A stretch of 64,000 nucleotides of DNA from assembly GCA_020161395.1 (NCBI GenBank), contig JAIUOE010000003.1:408801-472800 (forward strand), written 5' to 3'. Made by a program: the position numbers and the translations under genes. The notes under the pieces are model-generated. The model searched no databases. It saw nothing but the letters and a program-made list of their open reading frames with translations, and had not been told where the DNA came from. Source of the DNA: Bacteroidota bacterium. Its GTDB lineage: Bacteria > Bacteroidota > Ignavibacteria > Ignavibacteriales > Ignavibacteriaceae. This document shows positions 45,336 to 54,853 of this stretch, piece by piece; positions within the stretch are counted from its first letter, which is position 1; every line of letters begins with the position of its first letter.

Positions 45336-46745
45336 CTACTTCATTAGTATCAGCTTGTTCATTTTCACAAACCCGCCTGCACGGATCTGGTAAAAATAAA
45401 CCCCGCTCGAAAGACCGGCACCATTGAAATTGACAGAATAGCTCCCGGCATCCTGATCTTCATTAACGAGAACCGCTACCTCATTACCGATGGAGTCGAA
45501 CACCTTCAGTGAAACATGATTCTCAACAGGAATCTGATACCTTATAACGGTCGAAGGATTGAATGGATTTGGATAGTTCTGTTCGAGATTGAAGGAGTTG
45601 AGACTGCTTTCATTCCCTTCCACTCCGGTGGTTCCGCTCGTTGTAAAATTTACAGTCGTATCATTCATCAATACTCCGTTGATACTCTTAAGGCCGGATA
45701 TCTGAAGGGCATACTGAGTCCCGCTCACGAGACCCTGAAATGTTACAAGAAGCTTCGACACATCATTTACGACACCCCAATGAATCGAAACAGGATTCCC
45801 GCCATTGTTGCTGCATGTAAAATTTAACGGATTAACAGCGACACTGGAATCGATATATCTCGAAAAATCTATTACCATGGAGTTTCCATCGGGATAAAGT
45901 TTCACCACCTGTGGTTTCATATCTGTCTGCCAGATTTCGGCTGCAAATTCAGGATGATCAATAAACGGATTCCGGTTCTTTTGATAAGTAAAAATGGCGT
46001 TGTTCCGGTTGATCTCTTTGGTACTGACCGTATCTTTGATGTGCCATGAATAAAGCAGATTTGCATACCATGGAAGCAGATTCGATTTATTGGTGGCAGG
46101 ACTTGTTGAAAAACCGCTGTCTTCCAGATAATATCTTACGGACATATACATCTGTGACCTTGCAAGATCACCCTTAAATTCGTTTATCGGCTCAAATACA
46201 GTGGATGTGTAGCCGGGGAATGAGCAACTCCCCACCTTGCTTCCGTTTGTGGAAGTCCAGGTTGCCGTGCCGACCGTCCCAAACGGATAATTGCTTCGCC
46301 TGTTGTTCACATATCCGTCGGTCGGGTACATATGGAAAAGGTCAGATCTGGCGGGATTCGTTGCACCAAGCCAACTGTCGGGCCATGAATGCTCACGATT
46401 GTAACAATCCCCTTCGCCTGAATAGCTGCCGCATTTCTTCAAGCCATGGACATAAAGATAAGAGGGTGTGCCGCCGGGTTTGTCGGAGTAAATATCCCAT
46501 ACATTGTTCGTACCCGGTCTCGAATCAGTGGAAGGAAAAGCCGTATACAGTCCGTCATAGCTGATCACTGTGTGACCCTTCACAATATTATGAAGTGCTG
46601 TTCTAAGAGCGGTTCCGTAGAGTTTATAAGCGTTTTGGTAATAATCCGCCTCTGTATTCTGTGCTTGAAGAGAAGAGAGGCTGAATGTAAGAGAAAGGCA
46701 TATTACCGTTAAAGCGGAGAGGGAGAAATTCTTTTTTTTCATCAT
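45336..46745 (-). CDS. Secreted endonuclease I with T9SS tail
   Basis: A non-specific secreted nuclease. The protein (about 469 residues from ATG 46745) has a signal peptide (ending SLQAQ), the EndA domain (about 30-250) with HSWPDSW (catalytic His), DLFHMYPTDGYVNNRRSNYPFG, then a beta domain and the T9SS tail (QNYPNPFNPSTVIRY ... KMNKLILMK). GTG at 46772 would extend the N-terminus with sequence not like a signal peptide. It could supply phosphate or nucleotides from outside DNA. Confidence 0.9.
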   Translation of the reverse strand: MMKKKNFSLSALTVICLSLTFSLSSLQAQNTEADYYQNAYKLYGTALRTALHNIVKGHTVISYDGLYTAFPSTDSRPGTNNVWDIYSDKPGGTPSYLYVHGLKKCGSYSGEGDCYNREHSWPDSWLGATNPARSDLFHMYPTDGYVNNRRSNYPFGTVGTATWTSTNGSKVGSCSFPGYTSTVFEPINEFKGDLARSQMYMSVRYYLEDSGFSTSPATNKSNLLPWYANLLYSWHIKDTVSTKEINRNNAIFTYQKNRNPFIDHPEFAAEIWQTDMKPQVVKLYPDGNSMVIDFSRYIDSSVAVNPLNFTCSNNGGNPVSIHWGVVNDVSKLLVTFQGLVSGTQYALQISGLKSINGVLMNDTTVNFTTSGTTGVEGNESSLNSFNLEQNYPNPFNPSTVIRYQIPVENHVSLKVFDSIGNEVAVLVNEDQDAGSYSVNFNGAGLSSGVYFYQIRAGGFVKMNKLILMK

Positions 46746-46891
46746 TTGATGACTTCCATACACGAGGCGCACGCAAAATGCGACCTGAAATTACTGAACA
46801 AGTTAATTAATTACCATTAGAGATAAGCGACCGGTTGATCGCAAAAGGTGTGTCACCCGAAAAGGAGGGTACAACATAAACTATCACATAA

Positions 46892-47246
<355 letters not shown>

Positions 47247-47259
47247 GTGAAACTTTAGT

Positions 47260-47808
47260 CTATTTTTCCCACTTCAGATCTTCGTTATCTGTGATATGAT
47301 TTTCATACCGGGCAGCAACAAAGAAAAAATCTGAAAGACGGTTCAGAAATATAACAATATTTTTGTTCAATTCCTCGTGGTGCATCAATTCCACTACCAG
47401 TCTCTCCCCTCTTCTGCAGACGGTTCTGCAAACATGGAGAAGTGATGCCCCTTTGCTTCCCCCCGGAAGTATAAAGTTCCGAAGCTCTTCCAACTGATTA
47501 GAGTAAAAATCTATCCTTTTTTCCAGATCTTTAAAAAATAATTCTTCTGTTCTTGGCAGATTAAAATTTTTAATCTTTGAATCGAGAGGAGTCGCAAGGT
47601 CGGAACCTACGGTAAAGAGCCGGTTTTGTATAAGTCTCAAGTCATGTGTCAGGTCTTCACTTTTGACTTCACACAAAGCAAGCCCAATAAATGAATTTAA
47701 TTCATCGACCGTTCCGTAAGCTTCTATTCGTGTGCTGTCTTTCCCAACCCTCTGACCACCAAAGAGTCCCGTTTCACCACTATCACCGGTTTTTGTGTAA
47801 ATTTTCAT
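47260..47808 (-). CDS. Cob(I)yrinic acid a,c-diamide adenosyltransferase, PduO type
   Basis: Transfers adenosyl from ATP to cob(I)alamin to make coenzyme B12. The 182-residue protein begins MKIYTKTGDSGETGLFGGQRVGKDSTRIEAYGTVDELNSFIGLA, the PduO signature, and holds RTVCRRGERLVVEL near the C-terminus. No other cobalamin gene or riboswitch is in the window, and tmRNA follows directly. Confidence 0.95.
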   Translation of the reverse strand: MKIYTKTGDSGETGLFGGQRVGKDSTRIEAYGTVDELNSFIGLALCEVKSEDLTHDLRLIQNRLFTVGSDLATPLDSKIKNFNLPRTEELFFKDLEKRIDFYSNQLEELRNFILPGGSKGASLLHVCRTVCRRGERLVVELMHHEELNKNIVIFLNRLSDFFFVAARYENHITDNEDLKWEK

Positions 47809-47849
47809 CTTTCTCAGTTTTGTTTACTATTGTAATCAAAATGAAATGG

Positions 47850-48929
47850 TTAAAGTTCCTTTACCGAAACACTTATTCTGTCCGCACCTGATTGAACAAA
47901 CAAAACTGTCCCCTTTTGAAGATGGTTCTTGCGAACGAGTCCCAGTGCCTTTACCTTTCCATTGGTATGACAGGCTGAAATTGATGTAAGCACTCCTGCG
48001 TCTTTGTCGTCGGTGTCGAGAAGTTGCGCGGGGAGAACCACCTTGTTACCCTCACTCACCTCAAGCTGCACGAGAAATTTCTGAACTTTTTCGTAAGTGT
48101 CAAGTCTGGCAATCACTTCCTGACCTATGAAGCAACCCTTTCTGAGTGACACTTCACTCATCAATTTGACCTCATGAGGGTTGAAAGAATCTGATATTTC
48201 GGTTTCTCCCGGTGTGATGTTTTCAATATTGTAATGTTGAAATGCAGATTCGCTCACAAAATCAATGTTGAAAGGTCCGTCATACTTTAAGATATAACCG
48301 GCAAGTTTCTCGAAGCACCTCGGCTCCCCAAACAGGAGATAACGATCCGATTTCCCGGCATAATTATACTTGAGAATGCTGAACAACTTGTCTTCAAATT
48401 CAAAGTTATAAATCCTGTTTGGTTCCTCATCTTTTATTCCAGAGAGAAGAATGATCACAGTTTGAGCCTGAGGACCGTAGATTTCGAAACTTCCGAATGC
48501 ACCTGTAATATCCTTCACATTCACATCATCCGTGATGATATATCTGTTGATCCATCTTGTGAGTTTATCAGAACTTCCGCCTGTGCCAAAAATCAAAAAT
48601 CTGAGTCCCTCATTTACAACAAGAACCGAGTCGATGATTCTACCTTTGTCAGAACAGAAAATAGTGCGGATACTCTCCCCCGGCTTTAATCCGCGAAGAT
48701 CATTTGTGCTTATTCTGTTCAGGAAGTCGAGAGAATCGTCGCCTTTTATTTCCAGGGTGCAAAAAGAGGAGGTATCCCGAATGGCGGTGCCACTTTTCAA
48801 CAATTCTATATCCCCTTTCAAACCTCTCCTCGAGAGAGAAAGAAAGTGATGGTTCTTCCCTGCTTCGTAAGTGTAGCCATTCCCGGTTAGCATGTTCTGA
48901 ATCACTGATGTAAAAATTTTATCGGTCAT
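47850..48929 (-). CDS. ygfZ: YgfZ/GcvT-domain folate-binding protein
   Basis: YgfZ-type proteins help iron-sulfur cluster enzymes using tetrahydrofolate. The protein has the GcvT-like fold and the KGCFIGQEVIARLDTYEKV signature, with the conserved Cys near residue 270. TSFCTLEIKGDDSLDFLNRISTND at the N-terminus is typical. ATG at 48929 chosen over GTG at 48935 (359 or 361 residues). It precedes the adenosyltransferase gene by 41 bases. Confidence 0.92.
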   Translation of the reverse strand: MTDKIFTSVIQNMLTGNGYTYEAGKNHHFLSLSRRGLKGDIELLKSGTAIRDTSSFCTLEIKGDDSLDFLNRISTNDLRGLKPGESIRTIFCSDKGRIIDSVLVVNEGLRFLIFGTGGSSDKLTRWINRYIITDDVNVKDITGAFGSFEIYGPQAQTVIILLSGIKDEEPNRIYNFEFEDKLFSILKYNYAGKSDRYLLFGEPRCFEKLAGYILKYDGPFNIDFVSESAFQHYNIENITPGETEISDSFNPHEVKLMSEVSLRKGCFIGQEVIARLDTYEKVQKFLVQLEVSEGNKVVLPAQLLDTDDKDAGVLTSISACHTNGKVKALGLVRKNHLQKGTVLFVQSGADRISVSVKEL

Positions 48930-49015
48930 TTTCACTTGAAAATATTATTAAACTTTGAATTAGATGCAGCAGCCGGGAAGCTGCCTGACTTCCCGGCATA
49001 CCAAAGATTGAATTG

Positions 49016-49894
49016 TCAGTAGGGGGTAACCTTCTCCGGATATCTCGTGTTCACATAAAGTGAATCTTTCCAGATATAGGTAACGGAATCGACCACAGCA
49101 ATTGAATGATCGTTGTCCACAAACACATACTCTATGTAATCAGGAAATTTATCACCGTTGGCATCAGTCATCACTCTCCTCTGGTTTATCCCTTCATAAG
49201 TGAGCAGAAGGTGCGGTTTCTGATTAAATCCGTTCAAAAAGAAATAATTGAAGTAAAAAGTGGCATTCTTGAACTGGGCATAGAAATCCACTTTAATGTA
49301 GGGAATGTTCTTTACTGCCCAGTTTTGAAGTGTCATCAACCTGAAACCGCCATGTGACGGAGTATATTTTTCCCAGATTCTGCTGAAATTTCTGCCATCG
49401 ATCGTGAACCCGGTCATGAAGAAAAGTGCTGTTCCAAGCCTGGTACTGTCGTAGTCAATAAAACTTTGATCATACCCGATAACATTTTTCGATTCAATCA
49501 GACGATCCCTCTCCATCCCTTCACGGGATGTGGCAATGAGGGCAAAGACCATTTTGCTGGCACCATCCTGCCTGTAGATTACTGCGGCGGGAGGAATTCC
49601 CAACGAGTTCGGTATATCCTCTTCGATAACATAACTGCCTTTCGGGTAGGTTTTCAAAACAGCTTCCATCAAATCGATTGTATCTCCAGGGAATCTGGTT
49701 TTTGTCTGTTTCTTCCTTTTTTCCAGATTGAATTCCTGAATCGATTTATCCTTGTCAGGTTGATCCTCAACGAGCTCCGTTGAAGCAGTTGAACCGGTAT
49801 CTGCCGGATCTGCAGTCTCATCTTCGCCACATCCTGCAACGAAAATTGCCAATCCGTAAAAAAGGACAAAAACTATTAAATATTTAAACTTCAT
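49016..49894 (-). CDS. Predicted lipoprotein, unknown function
   Basis: The 292-residue protein has a lipoprotein signal with VAGC (Cys22), a short charged low-complexity linker (EDETADPADTGSTASTELVEDQPDKDKS), then a globular domain with aromatic-rich strands (RNFSRIWEKYTPSHGGFRLMTLQNW, QFKNATFYFNYFFLNGF). I do not recognise the family. It is a minus-strand gene next to the M20 peptidase, 14 bases away, and may be transcribed with it. Confidence 0.65.
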   Translation of the reverse strand: MKFKYLIVFVLFYGLAIFVAGCGEDETADPADTGSTASTELVEDQPDKDKSIQEFNLEKRKKQTKTRFPGDTIDLMEAVLKTYPKGSYVIEEDIPNSLGIPPAAVIYRQDGASKMVFALIATSREGMERDRLIESKNVIGYDQSFIDYDSTRLGTALFFMTGFTIDGRNFSRIWEKYTPSHGGFRLMTLQNWAVKNIPYIKVDFYAQFKNATFYFNYFFLNGFNQKPHLLLTYEGINQRRVMTDANGDKFPDYIEYVFVDNDHSIAVVDSVTYIWKDSLYVNTRYPEKVTPY

Positions 49895-49908
49895 CGTAAA
49901 ACCGTTAT

Positions 49909-51276
49909 TTACTTTCCGGAATATTCTTCCATGAAATATGCTGAGCTGATAATTCCCAGTCTGAAATGATTGAGATCAAAATGTTCATCGGGTGAGTGAA
50001 GATTCTCTGTGTTTAGTCCCAAACCCATCAGAACAGAGTCGGCTCCGAGATATTTTTTGAACTTGGCGACCACAGGAATGCTTCCGCCTTCCCTCTGATA
50101 AACCGTTTCCTTGCCAAATGCTCTGCTTAATGCTTTAGCTGCTGCACTGATGGCTGGTGACTCAATTGGTACGAGACATGCTTCAGCACCATGAACAGCA
50201 CTAACCTTCACTTTTACTGATTCTGGCGTTATTTGTTTCACATAGTCAGTGAAACAAACTGCGATTTTCTCAGGGTTCTGATTTGCAACCAGTCGCATGC
50301 TTATTTTTGCAGATGCTTTCGAAGGAATCACAGTTTTGGCACCTGCACCCGAGAAACCACCCCAAATACCATTACAATCAAGTGTGGGTCTGGCACCTGT
50401 TCTTTCGATTACTGTATATCCCTTCTCACCCCAAAGAGCATTCACATCAAGATGCGCTTTATATTCAGCCTCGGAGAATTCAAGTTTTGCCAGTTCTTCT
50501 CTCTCATGGGTTGTCAGGTCAAGTACATCATCATAAAAGCCAGGGATAGCCACTTTTCCGTTTTCATCATGCATCTTTGAAATCATCTGCGAGAGGATAT
50601 TGATCGGATTTGCTACTGCACCTCCAAAGGTTCCCGAATGGAGATCTCTGTTGGGTCCTGTTACCTCAATCTCCATGTAACAAAGTCCTCTAAGACCATA
50701 AGTCAGAGTCGGCAGCATCGGGGCATAGAGCGCTGTATCTGAAACCAGCACCACATCACATTTTAAAAGCTCTTTGTTTGCCTTAAGGAACGGTTCAAGA
50801 CTCGGGCTCCCGATCTCTTCCTCTCCCTCGATTATGAATTTAACATTCAACGGAAGTTCATCAGAGTTGGCGAGAATTGTCTGGACTGCTTTTATGTGCA
50901 TGTAAAGCTGACCTTTGTCATCGGTTGCCCCTCTTGCAAATATCTTACCGTCTTTAATGACGGGATCAAAAGGTGCACTGCTCCATAATTCAACCGGATC
51001 TACAGGCTGCACATCATAGTGACCATATATTAGAACCGTTGGTGCTCCCGGCACTCTTAACCGCTCACCATAGACAACGGGATGTCCTCCTGTCTCAAGC
51101 ACGACCGCTTTATCGAGCCCGGCTTCAAGCATTTTCGCTGCCGTGAATTCGGCACATTTTTTCATTTCTTCCGTTTTTTCAGGAAGAGTACTGATACTTT
51201 CAAATTTTAGAAACTCGCCAAGCTCGGCTATGAATTTATCTATGTTATCGTTTACAAATTTTTCTGTCTTGTGCAT
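49909..51276 (-). CDS. M20 family dipeptidase
   Basis: A zinc-dependent dipeptidase of the carnosinase-like group. The 455-residue protein has the metal motifs VLIYGHYDVQPVDP, FARGATDDKGQ, EGEEEIGSPSLEPFL and the C-terminal HSPDEHFDL. The dimerisation domain is inserted at about 180-330 (LRGLCYMEIEVTGPNRDLHSGTFGG). Length and start are normal; no signal peptide, so cytoplasmic. Confidence 0.93.
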   Translation of the reverse strand: MHKTEKFVNDNIDKFIAELGEFLKFESISTLPEKTEEMKKCAEFTAAKMLEAGLDKAVVLETGGHPVVYGERLRVPGAPTVLIYGHYDVQPVDPVELWSSAPFDPVIKDGKIFARGATDDKGQLYMHIKAVQTILANSDELPLNVKFIIEGEEEIGSPSLEPFLKANKELLKCDVVLVSDTALYAPMLPTLTYGLRGLCYMEIEVTGPNRDLHSGTFGGAVANPINILSQMISKMHDENGKVAIPGFYDDVLDLTTHEREELAKLEFSEAEYKAHLDVNALWGEKGYTVIERTGARPTLDCNGIWGGFSGAGAKTVIPSKASAKISMRLVANQNPEKIAVCFTDYVKQITPESVKVKVSAVHGAEACLVPIESPAISAAAKALSRAFGKETVYQREGGSIPVVAKFKKYLGADSVLMGLGLNTENLHSPDEHFDLNHFRLGIISSAYFMEEYSGK

Positions 51277-51290
51277 GATTTTCCTGTGGA

Positions 51291-52301
51291 TTACTCCATT
51301 TTGTACTTGTAAATTATCGGAACAAATTCCTTAAATCTTTTTTCTGTTTTCTTGTCCATTTTTCTTAATATGTTCTCAACTGGTACATATTCTTTCGTGA
51401 ATGGATCATCGATTAAATAAACAAAACCTGATTTGTCGAGTGAAATTGCCTCGACAGCCGCTGCATACCGGTACTGATGATAGCCCGGAATGTAGTTTGT
51501 GATGTTAAAAACTCTAATATTTGTGACTGTAAATTTATTATCAAATTTCATATTAAAAAAGTTCAATCTGTTTCTGTCAACGCCCCAAAGCGACCCGTCA
51601 TCTGCAATTGCCAGTCCTGTAATTGTGTTGACCCCCAATGAATCCAAAAGCATGGTTGCAACTATTTTTAGCGTTCTTTTGTCGACTACCCTGACCAAAC
51701 TTCCGTCGAATGAGGTTTCCCCTCTTTTAATTCCTTCAAGACCCAAATATAAACAGTTTGAGTCGACTGCGAGCCCCTCATATCCTGTATTATCTTCAAT
51801 ATATTGATGAAAAAGAGAATCGGGGGTGATCACGAGCCGTTTTAATCCGGTCACTCTTCCCGAGAATATGTCATCGTTCTTGAACACAAGCTCAAATATC
51901 CCAAATTGCTGCCTGTATCTTTTATCGGGCTCGATACTTATGTAAACTTTGTTTGTGTATTTGTCGTAGGCGATGTCCTCCATGTCCAGTCTGATTTTAG
52001 GCGGGAGAGTGTCAGTTACCGAGGAATCAATCTCTATTGAAGTCAGGGTAAACTCATCATCGACGATCTTCAAATAATGAAGTGCCTGTTTGTCATCGCA
52101 AATTATAAACACCGGCTGACCAAGCTCATCATTCCTGATGAATGTGATACCTGAAGTCTGCTGAGGGTACTTTTCGCCATCAACAAGCCATGCAGGGTAA
52201 CCGGGTACCAATCCTGCAACCGTACTGCAGCGGCTCAATTCAAAAAATAGTGCTGCTATAGTTAGGATCAGAATTGCTATATTTAAATATTTTAATTTCA
52301 T
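51291..52301 (-). CDS. Phytase-esterase-like propeller protein (SdiA-regulated type), exported
   Basis: The 336-residue protein has an N-terminal hydrophobic segment (IAILILTIAALFFELSRCST) and a propeller-like body with SGITFIRNDELGQPVFIICDD, MEDIAYDKYTNKVYISIEPDKR, YEGLAVDSNCLYLGLEGI and GLAIADDGSLWGVDRNRLN. These fit the esterase-like activity of phytase / SdiA-regulated group. Enzyme activity is not certain. Stop lies 15 bases from the M20 gene. Confidence 0.65.
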   Translation of the reverse strand: MKLKYLNIAILILTIAALFFELSRCSTVAGLVPGYPAWLVDGEKYPQQTSGITFIRNDELGQPVFIICDDKQALHYLKIVDDEFTLTSIEIDSSVTDTLPPKIRLDMEDIAYDKYTNKVYISIEPDKRYRQQFGIFELVFKNDDIFSGRVTGLKRLVITPDSLFHQYIEDNTGYEGLAVDSNCLYLGLEGIKRGETSFDGSLVRVVDKRTLKIVATMLLDSLGVNTITGLAIADDGSLWGVDRNRLNFFNMKFDNKFTVTNIRVFNITNYIPGYHQYRYAAAVEAISLDKSGFVYLIDDPFTKEYVPVENILRKMDKKTEKRFKEFVPIIYKYKME

Positions 52302-52362
52302 TTAATTACAAAACTAAGCAGTTTTACACTCACAAAAAATTCCGAGAGTTCGCCCGGTCAAA

Positions 52363-53721
52363 ATGATCTTAAGTTTTTACATTGCAAGGAAATTTTTCAT
52401 ACCATTTCTGTTCTCGGTGTTTTCACTTTTTTCTGTGTTCATCCTTCAATTTCTTATGAGATTTGCCGAGCAGTTGATTGGGAAAGGGATAGACACTCTT
52501 CTGATCCTGCAACTGATTGCATACAATCTTGCGTGGATGATGGTTTTGGTGGTTCCGATGTCGGTTCTGGTGGCAACCTTGATGGCATTCGGAGGGCTGT
52601 CTCAAAATAATGAAATTACCGCCATCCGGGCGGCCGGGCTAAGCCTTTACCGTCTTACCGCTATTCCCTTCATGATGGCAGCATCACTCGTCTGGTTCCT
52701 GATATATTTCAATAACAACATATTACCCGACGCCAACCATAAAACTAAAAATCTTATGTGGGAAATCACAGCCACAAGACCGGCTCTCTCCATTGTCCCG
52801 AATGTTTTCATGACAGACATCATCGGATATGCAATTCTTGCCGAAAAAATCACACAGGATTCAAACAAACTTCTGAATGTAAAAATTTACGATAACAGCA
52901 GGTCCGGTTTCGTGAATATTCTCACGGCAAAAAAGGCAGACCTGAATTTTAATCAGGACCGTTCCAAACTCCTGATGAATCTTTATGATGGCGAAATTCA
53001 TGAACAGGGTGACGGACACCTCTACAGAAAACTGAAATTTAAAAAACATATTCTCCTTATGAACTCGGAACAGTTTTCCTTAAAGAAAATTACTGATGAG
53101 TACCGTTCTGACCGCGAACTCGGAATAGATGAGCTGCGGCAGCGGGCTGACAGTCTGGCACGCGTTTTTGAGGAACATGTGCAGATCATGAAACGGGTAG
53201 CCAATCCGTTTTTCTATGGCGATTCTGCCGGTTCTGCACTTCCGGCGATGAACGCAGGAGACACGGGCAAAGACACCTGGAAAGCCAGACTTGCATCCCG
53301 GGTCAAACAGCAACTTGCCACCATCGAAACCACTCTCGCCGCACAGGACTATCTGATCATGCAACAGTATGCTTATCTGGTTGAAGTGGAGAAAAAATAT
53401 TCCATCCCTGCTGCATGCATCGTTTTCCTTCTGCTCGGTGTTCCACTCGGTATGATGACCCGTCGGGGTGGCTTTGGAGCTGCTGCAAGCATCAGCCTTT
53501 TCTTTTTTCTGCTCTACTGGTCGTTTCTGATCGGTGGTGAGAAACTGGCTGACAGAGGCATTGTTTCTCCATTTCTGGGGATGTGGGCAGCAAATGTCAT
53601 TCTTGCCGCTATGGGAGTGTATCTCTTCTTCAGATCTGTCCGCGATAACACAACCATCGATCTCACGGGATTACAGCGATTCATTCCAAAAAGATTCAGA
53701 AAAGTCTCCGAAGATGCTTAG
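52363..53721 (+). CDS. LptF/LptG-family permease (first)
   Basis: A YjgP/YjgQ family inner membrane subunit that helps move lipopolysaccharide from the inner membrane to the Lpt bridge. The 452-residue protein has six membrane helices (FIPFLFSVFSLFSVFILQFLM, LQLIAYNLAWMMVLVVPMSVLVATLMAFG, ... VFLLLGVPLGMMTRRGGFGAAASISLFFFLLYW, ILAAMGVYLF) and a periplasmic beta domain (about 130-330). SQNNEITAIRAAGLSLYRL is a family signature. It overlaps the next gene by 8 bases. Which is LptF and which LptG is not certain. Confidence 0.9.
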   Translation: MILSFYIARKFFIPFLFSVFSLFSVFILQFLMRFAEQLIGKGIDTLLILQLIAYNLAWMMVLVVPMSVLVATLMAFGGLSQNNEITAIRAAGLSLYRLTAIPFMMAASLVWFLIYFNNNILPDANHKTKNLMWEITATRPALSIVPNVFMTDIIGYAILAEKITQDSNKLLNVKIYDNSRSGFVNILTAKKADLNFNQDRSKLLMNLYDGEIHEQGDGHLYRKLKFKKHILLMNSEQFSLKKITDEYRSDRELGIDELRQRADSLARVFEEHVQIMKRVANPFFYGDSAGSALPAMNAGDTGKDTWKARLASRVKQQLATIETTLAAQDYLIMQQYAYLVEVEKKYSIPAACIVFLLLGVPLGMMTRRGGFGAAASISLFFFLLYWSFLIGGEKLADRGIVSPFLGMWAANVILAAMGVYLFFRSVRDNTTIDLTGLQRFIPKRFRKVSEDA

Positions 53722-54799
53722 GATTCTCGACCGGTACATTATTAAGAGCTTTATAGCCTCTGTTTTCTACGGACTGTTAGCCTTCACGCTCCTCTTCGTC
53801 ATCATTGACATGATGGAAAACCTTGACAATTTTATAGATAATAATGTGGATTTTCCGATCATCCTCAATTATTATCTCGTTTTTATTCCTGAGATACTAA
53901 AACTTATGACACCCGTTGCCGTTCTATTCGGTGGTTTGTTTACTGCCGGGAAGATGTCGAGCAACAATGAGCTAACAGCTATCAAATCAAGCGGCATTTC
54001 AATATACAGATTCATGCTTCCGTTTCTGCTGGTATGCTTTGGCATTTCAGGCTTGATCTTCTACTTCGGTGGTTATGTTGTTCCTGATGCGAATACGGTT
54101 AAAACCAGAATTGAGGCTGAATACCTTAAAAAAGGTGAGGCTTCGGCAATCAGCAACCTCTTCTTCCAGGACCCGCCGGGAAAGATTGTGAATATTTTTT
54201 ATTTCAACCATGAAAAGCTCGAGGCATACAAGGTTGGGATTCAGACCTATGATTCTGCAACCTCGATAAAAATGACCCGGCGAATAGATGCCGAACGGAT
54301 GGTATATAATCCGAAGAAAAAAGTGTGGACAGCTTTCAATGGAACGGTTCGAATATTTGGACGGCTTAACGATCAGTTTACACCCTTTGAAGAAATGGAA
54401 GTGGCTGACCTTAAATTCACCCCTGAGGATCTGCAGGTAAAACAGCAGCGACTCGAGATTCTAAGTAATCCACAATTGAAAAAACTGATTCAGGATACAA
54501 AAAATGCGGGGTACGATTCCCAAAGAGTGGAGATAGAATATTTTTCCAGGTTCTCGTTCCCCTTCACTGTAATCATTATTATCATCTTTGGTCTGCCAAT
54601 CTCGACCGTGAAGAGACGCACCGGACTCGCACTTCAATTCGGAATTAATATCCTCGTAACTTTCGTTTATCTAAGTGTCATGCAGATTGTCTCTGCGCTG
54701 GGGAAAAACGGATCACTCGATCCTTTGGTTACTGCCTGGCTGGTAAATCTCCTTTTTCTGGCGGCTGCTTTATTTAATCTTTCAAGAATTAAAGGGTGA
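53714..54799 (+). CDS. LptF/LptG-family permease (second)
   Basis: The partner subunit of the LPS transporter. The 361-residue protein starts at ATG 53714 inside the end of the first gene (8-base overlap); the open frame extends further but overlaps too much of its neighbour. Seen: FYGLLAFTLLFVIIDMMENLDNFIDNN, SSNNELTAIKSSGISIYRFMLPFLL, FPFTVIIIIIFGLPISTVKRRTGLALQFGIN. The ATPase LptB and bridge parts are not in the window. Confidence 0.9.
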   Translation: MLRILDRYIIKSFIASVFYGLLAFTLLFVIIDMMENLDNFIDNNVDFPIILNYYLVFIPEILKLMTPVAVLFGGLFTAGKMSSNNELTAIKSSGISIYRFMLPFLLVCFGISGLIFYFGGYVVPDANTVKTRIEAEYLKKGEASAISNLFFQDPPGKIVNIFYFNHEKLEAYKVGIQTYDSATSIKMTRRIDAERMVYNPKKKVWTAFNGTVRIFGRLNDQFTPFEEMEVADLKFTPEDLQVKQQRLEILSNPQLKKLIQDTKNAGYDSQRVEIEYFSRFSFPFTVIIIIIFGLPISTVKRRTGLALQFGINILVTFVYLSVMQIVSALGKNGSLDPLVTAWLVNLLFLAAALFNLSRIKG

Positions 54800-54853
54800 A
54801 ATTTCTCAATTTCATTTCTTTTTCTTATTTTCACTAAAAAGTGATGAGTAATT

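Noticed and set aside
53534..53713. Upstream extension of the second LptF/LptG open frame
   Set aside because: It overlaps 180 bases of the first gene and is not protein-like; the ATG at 53714 begins the family sequence.
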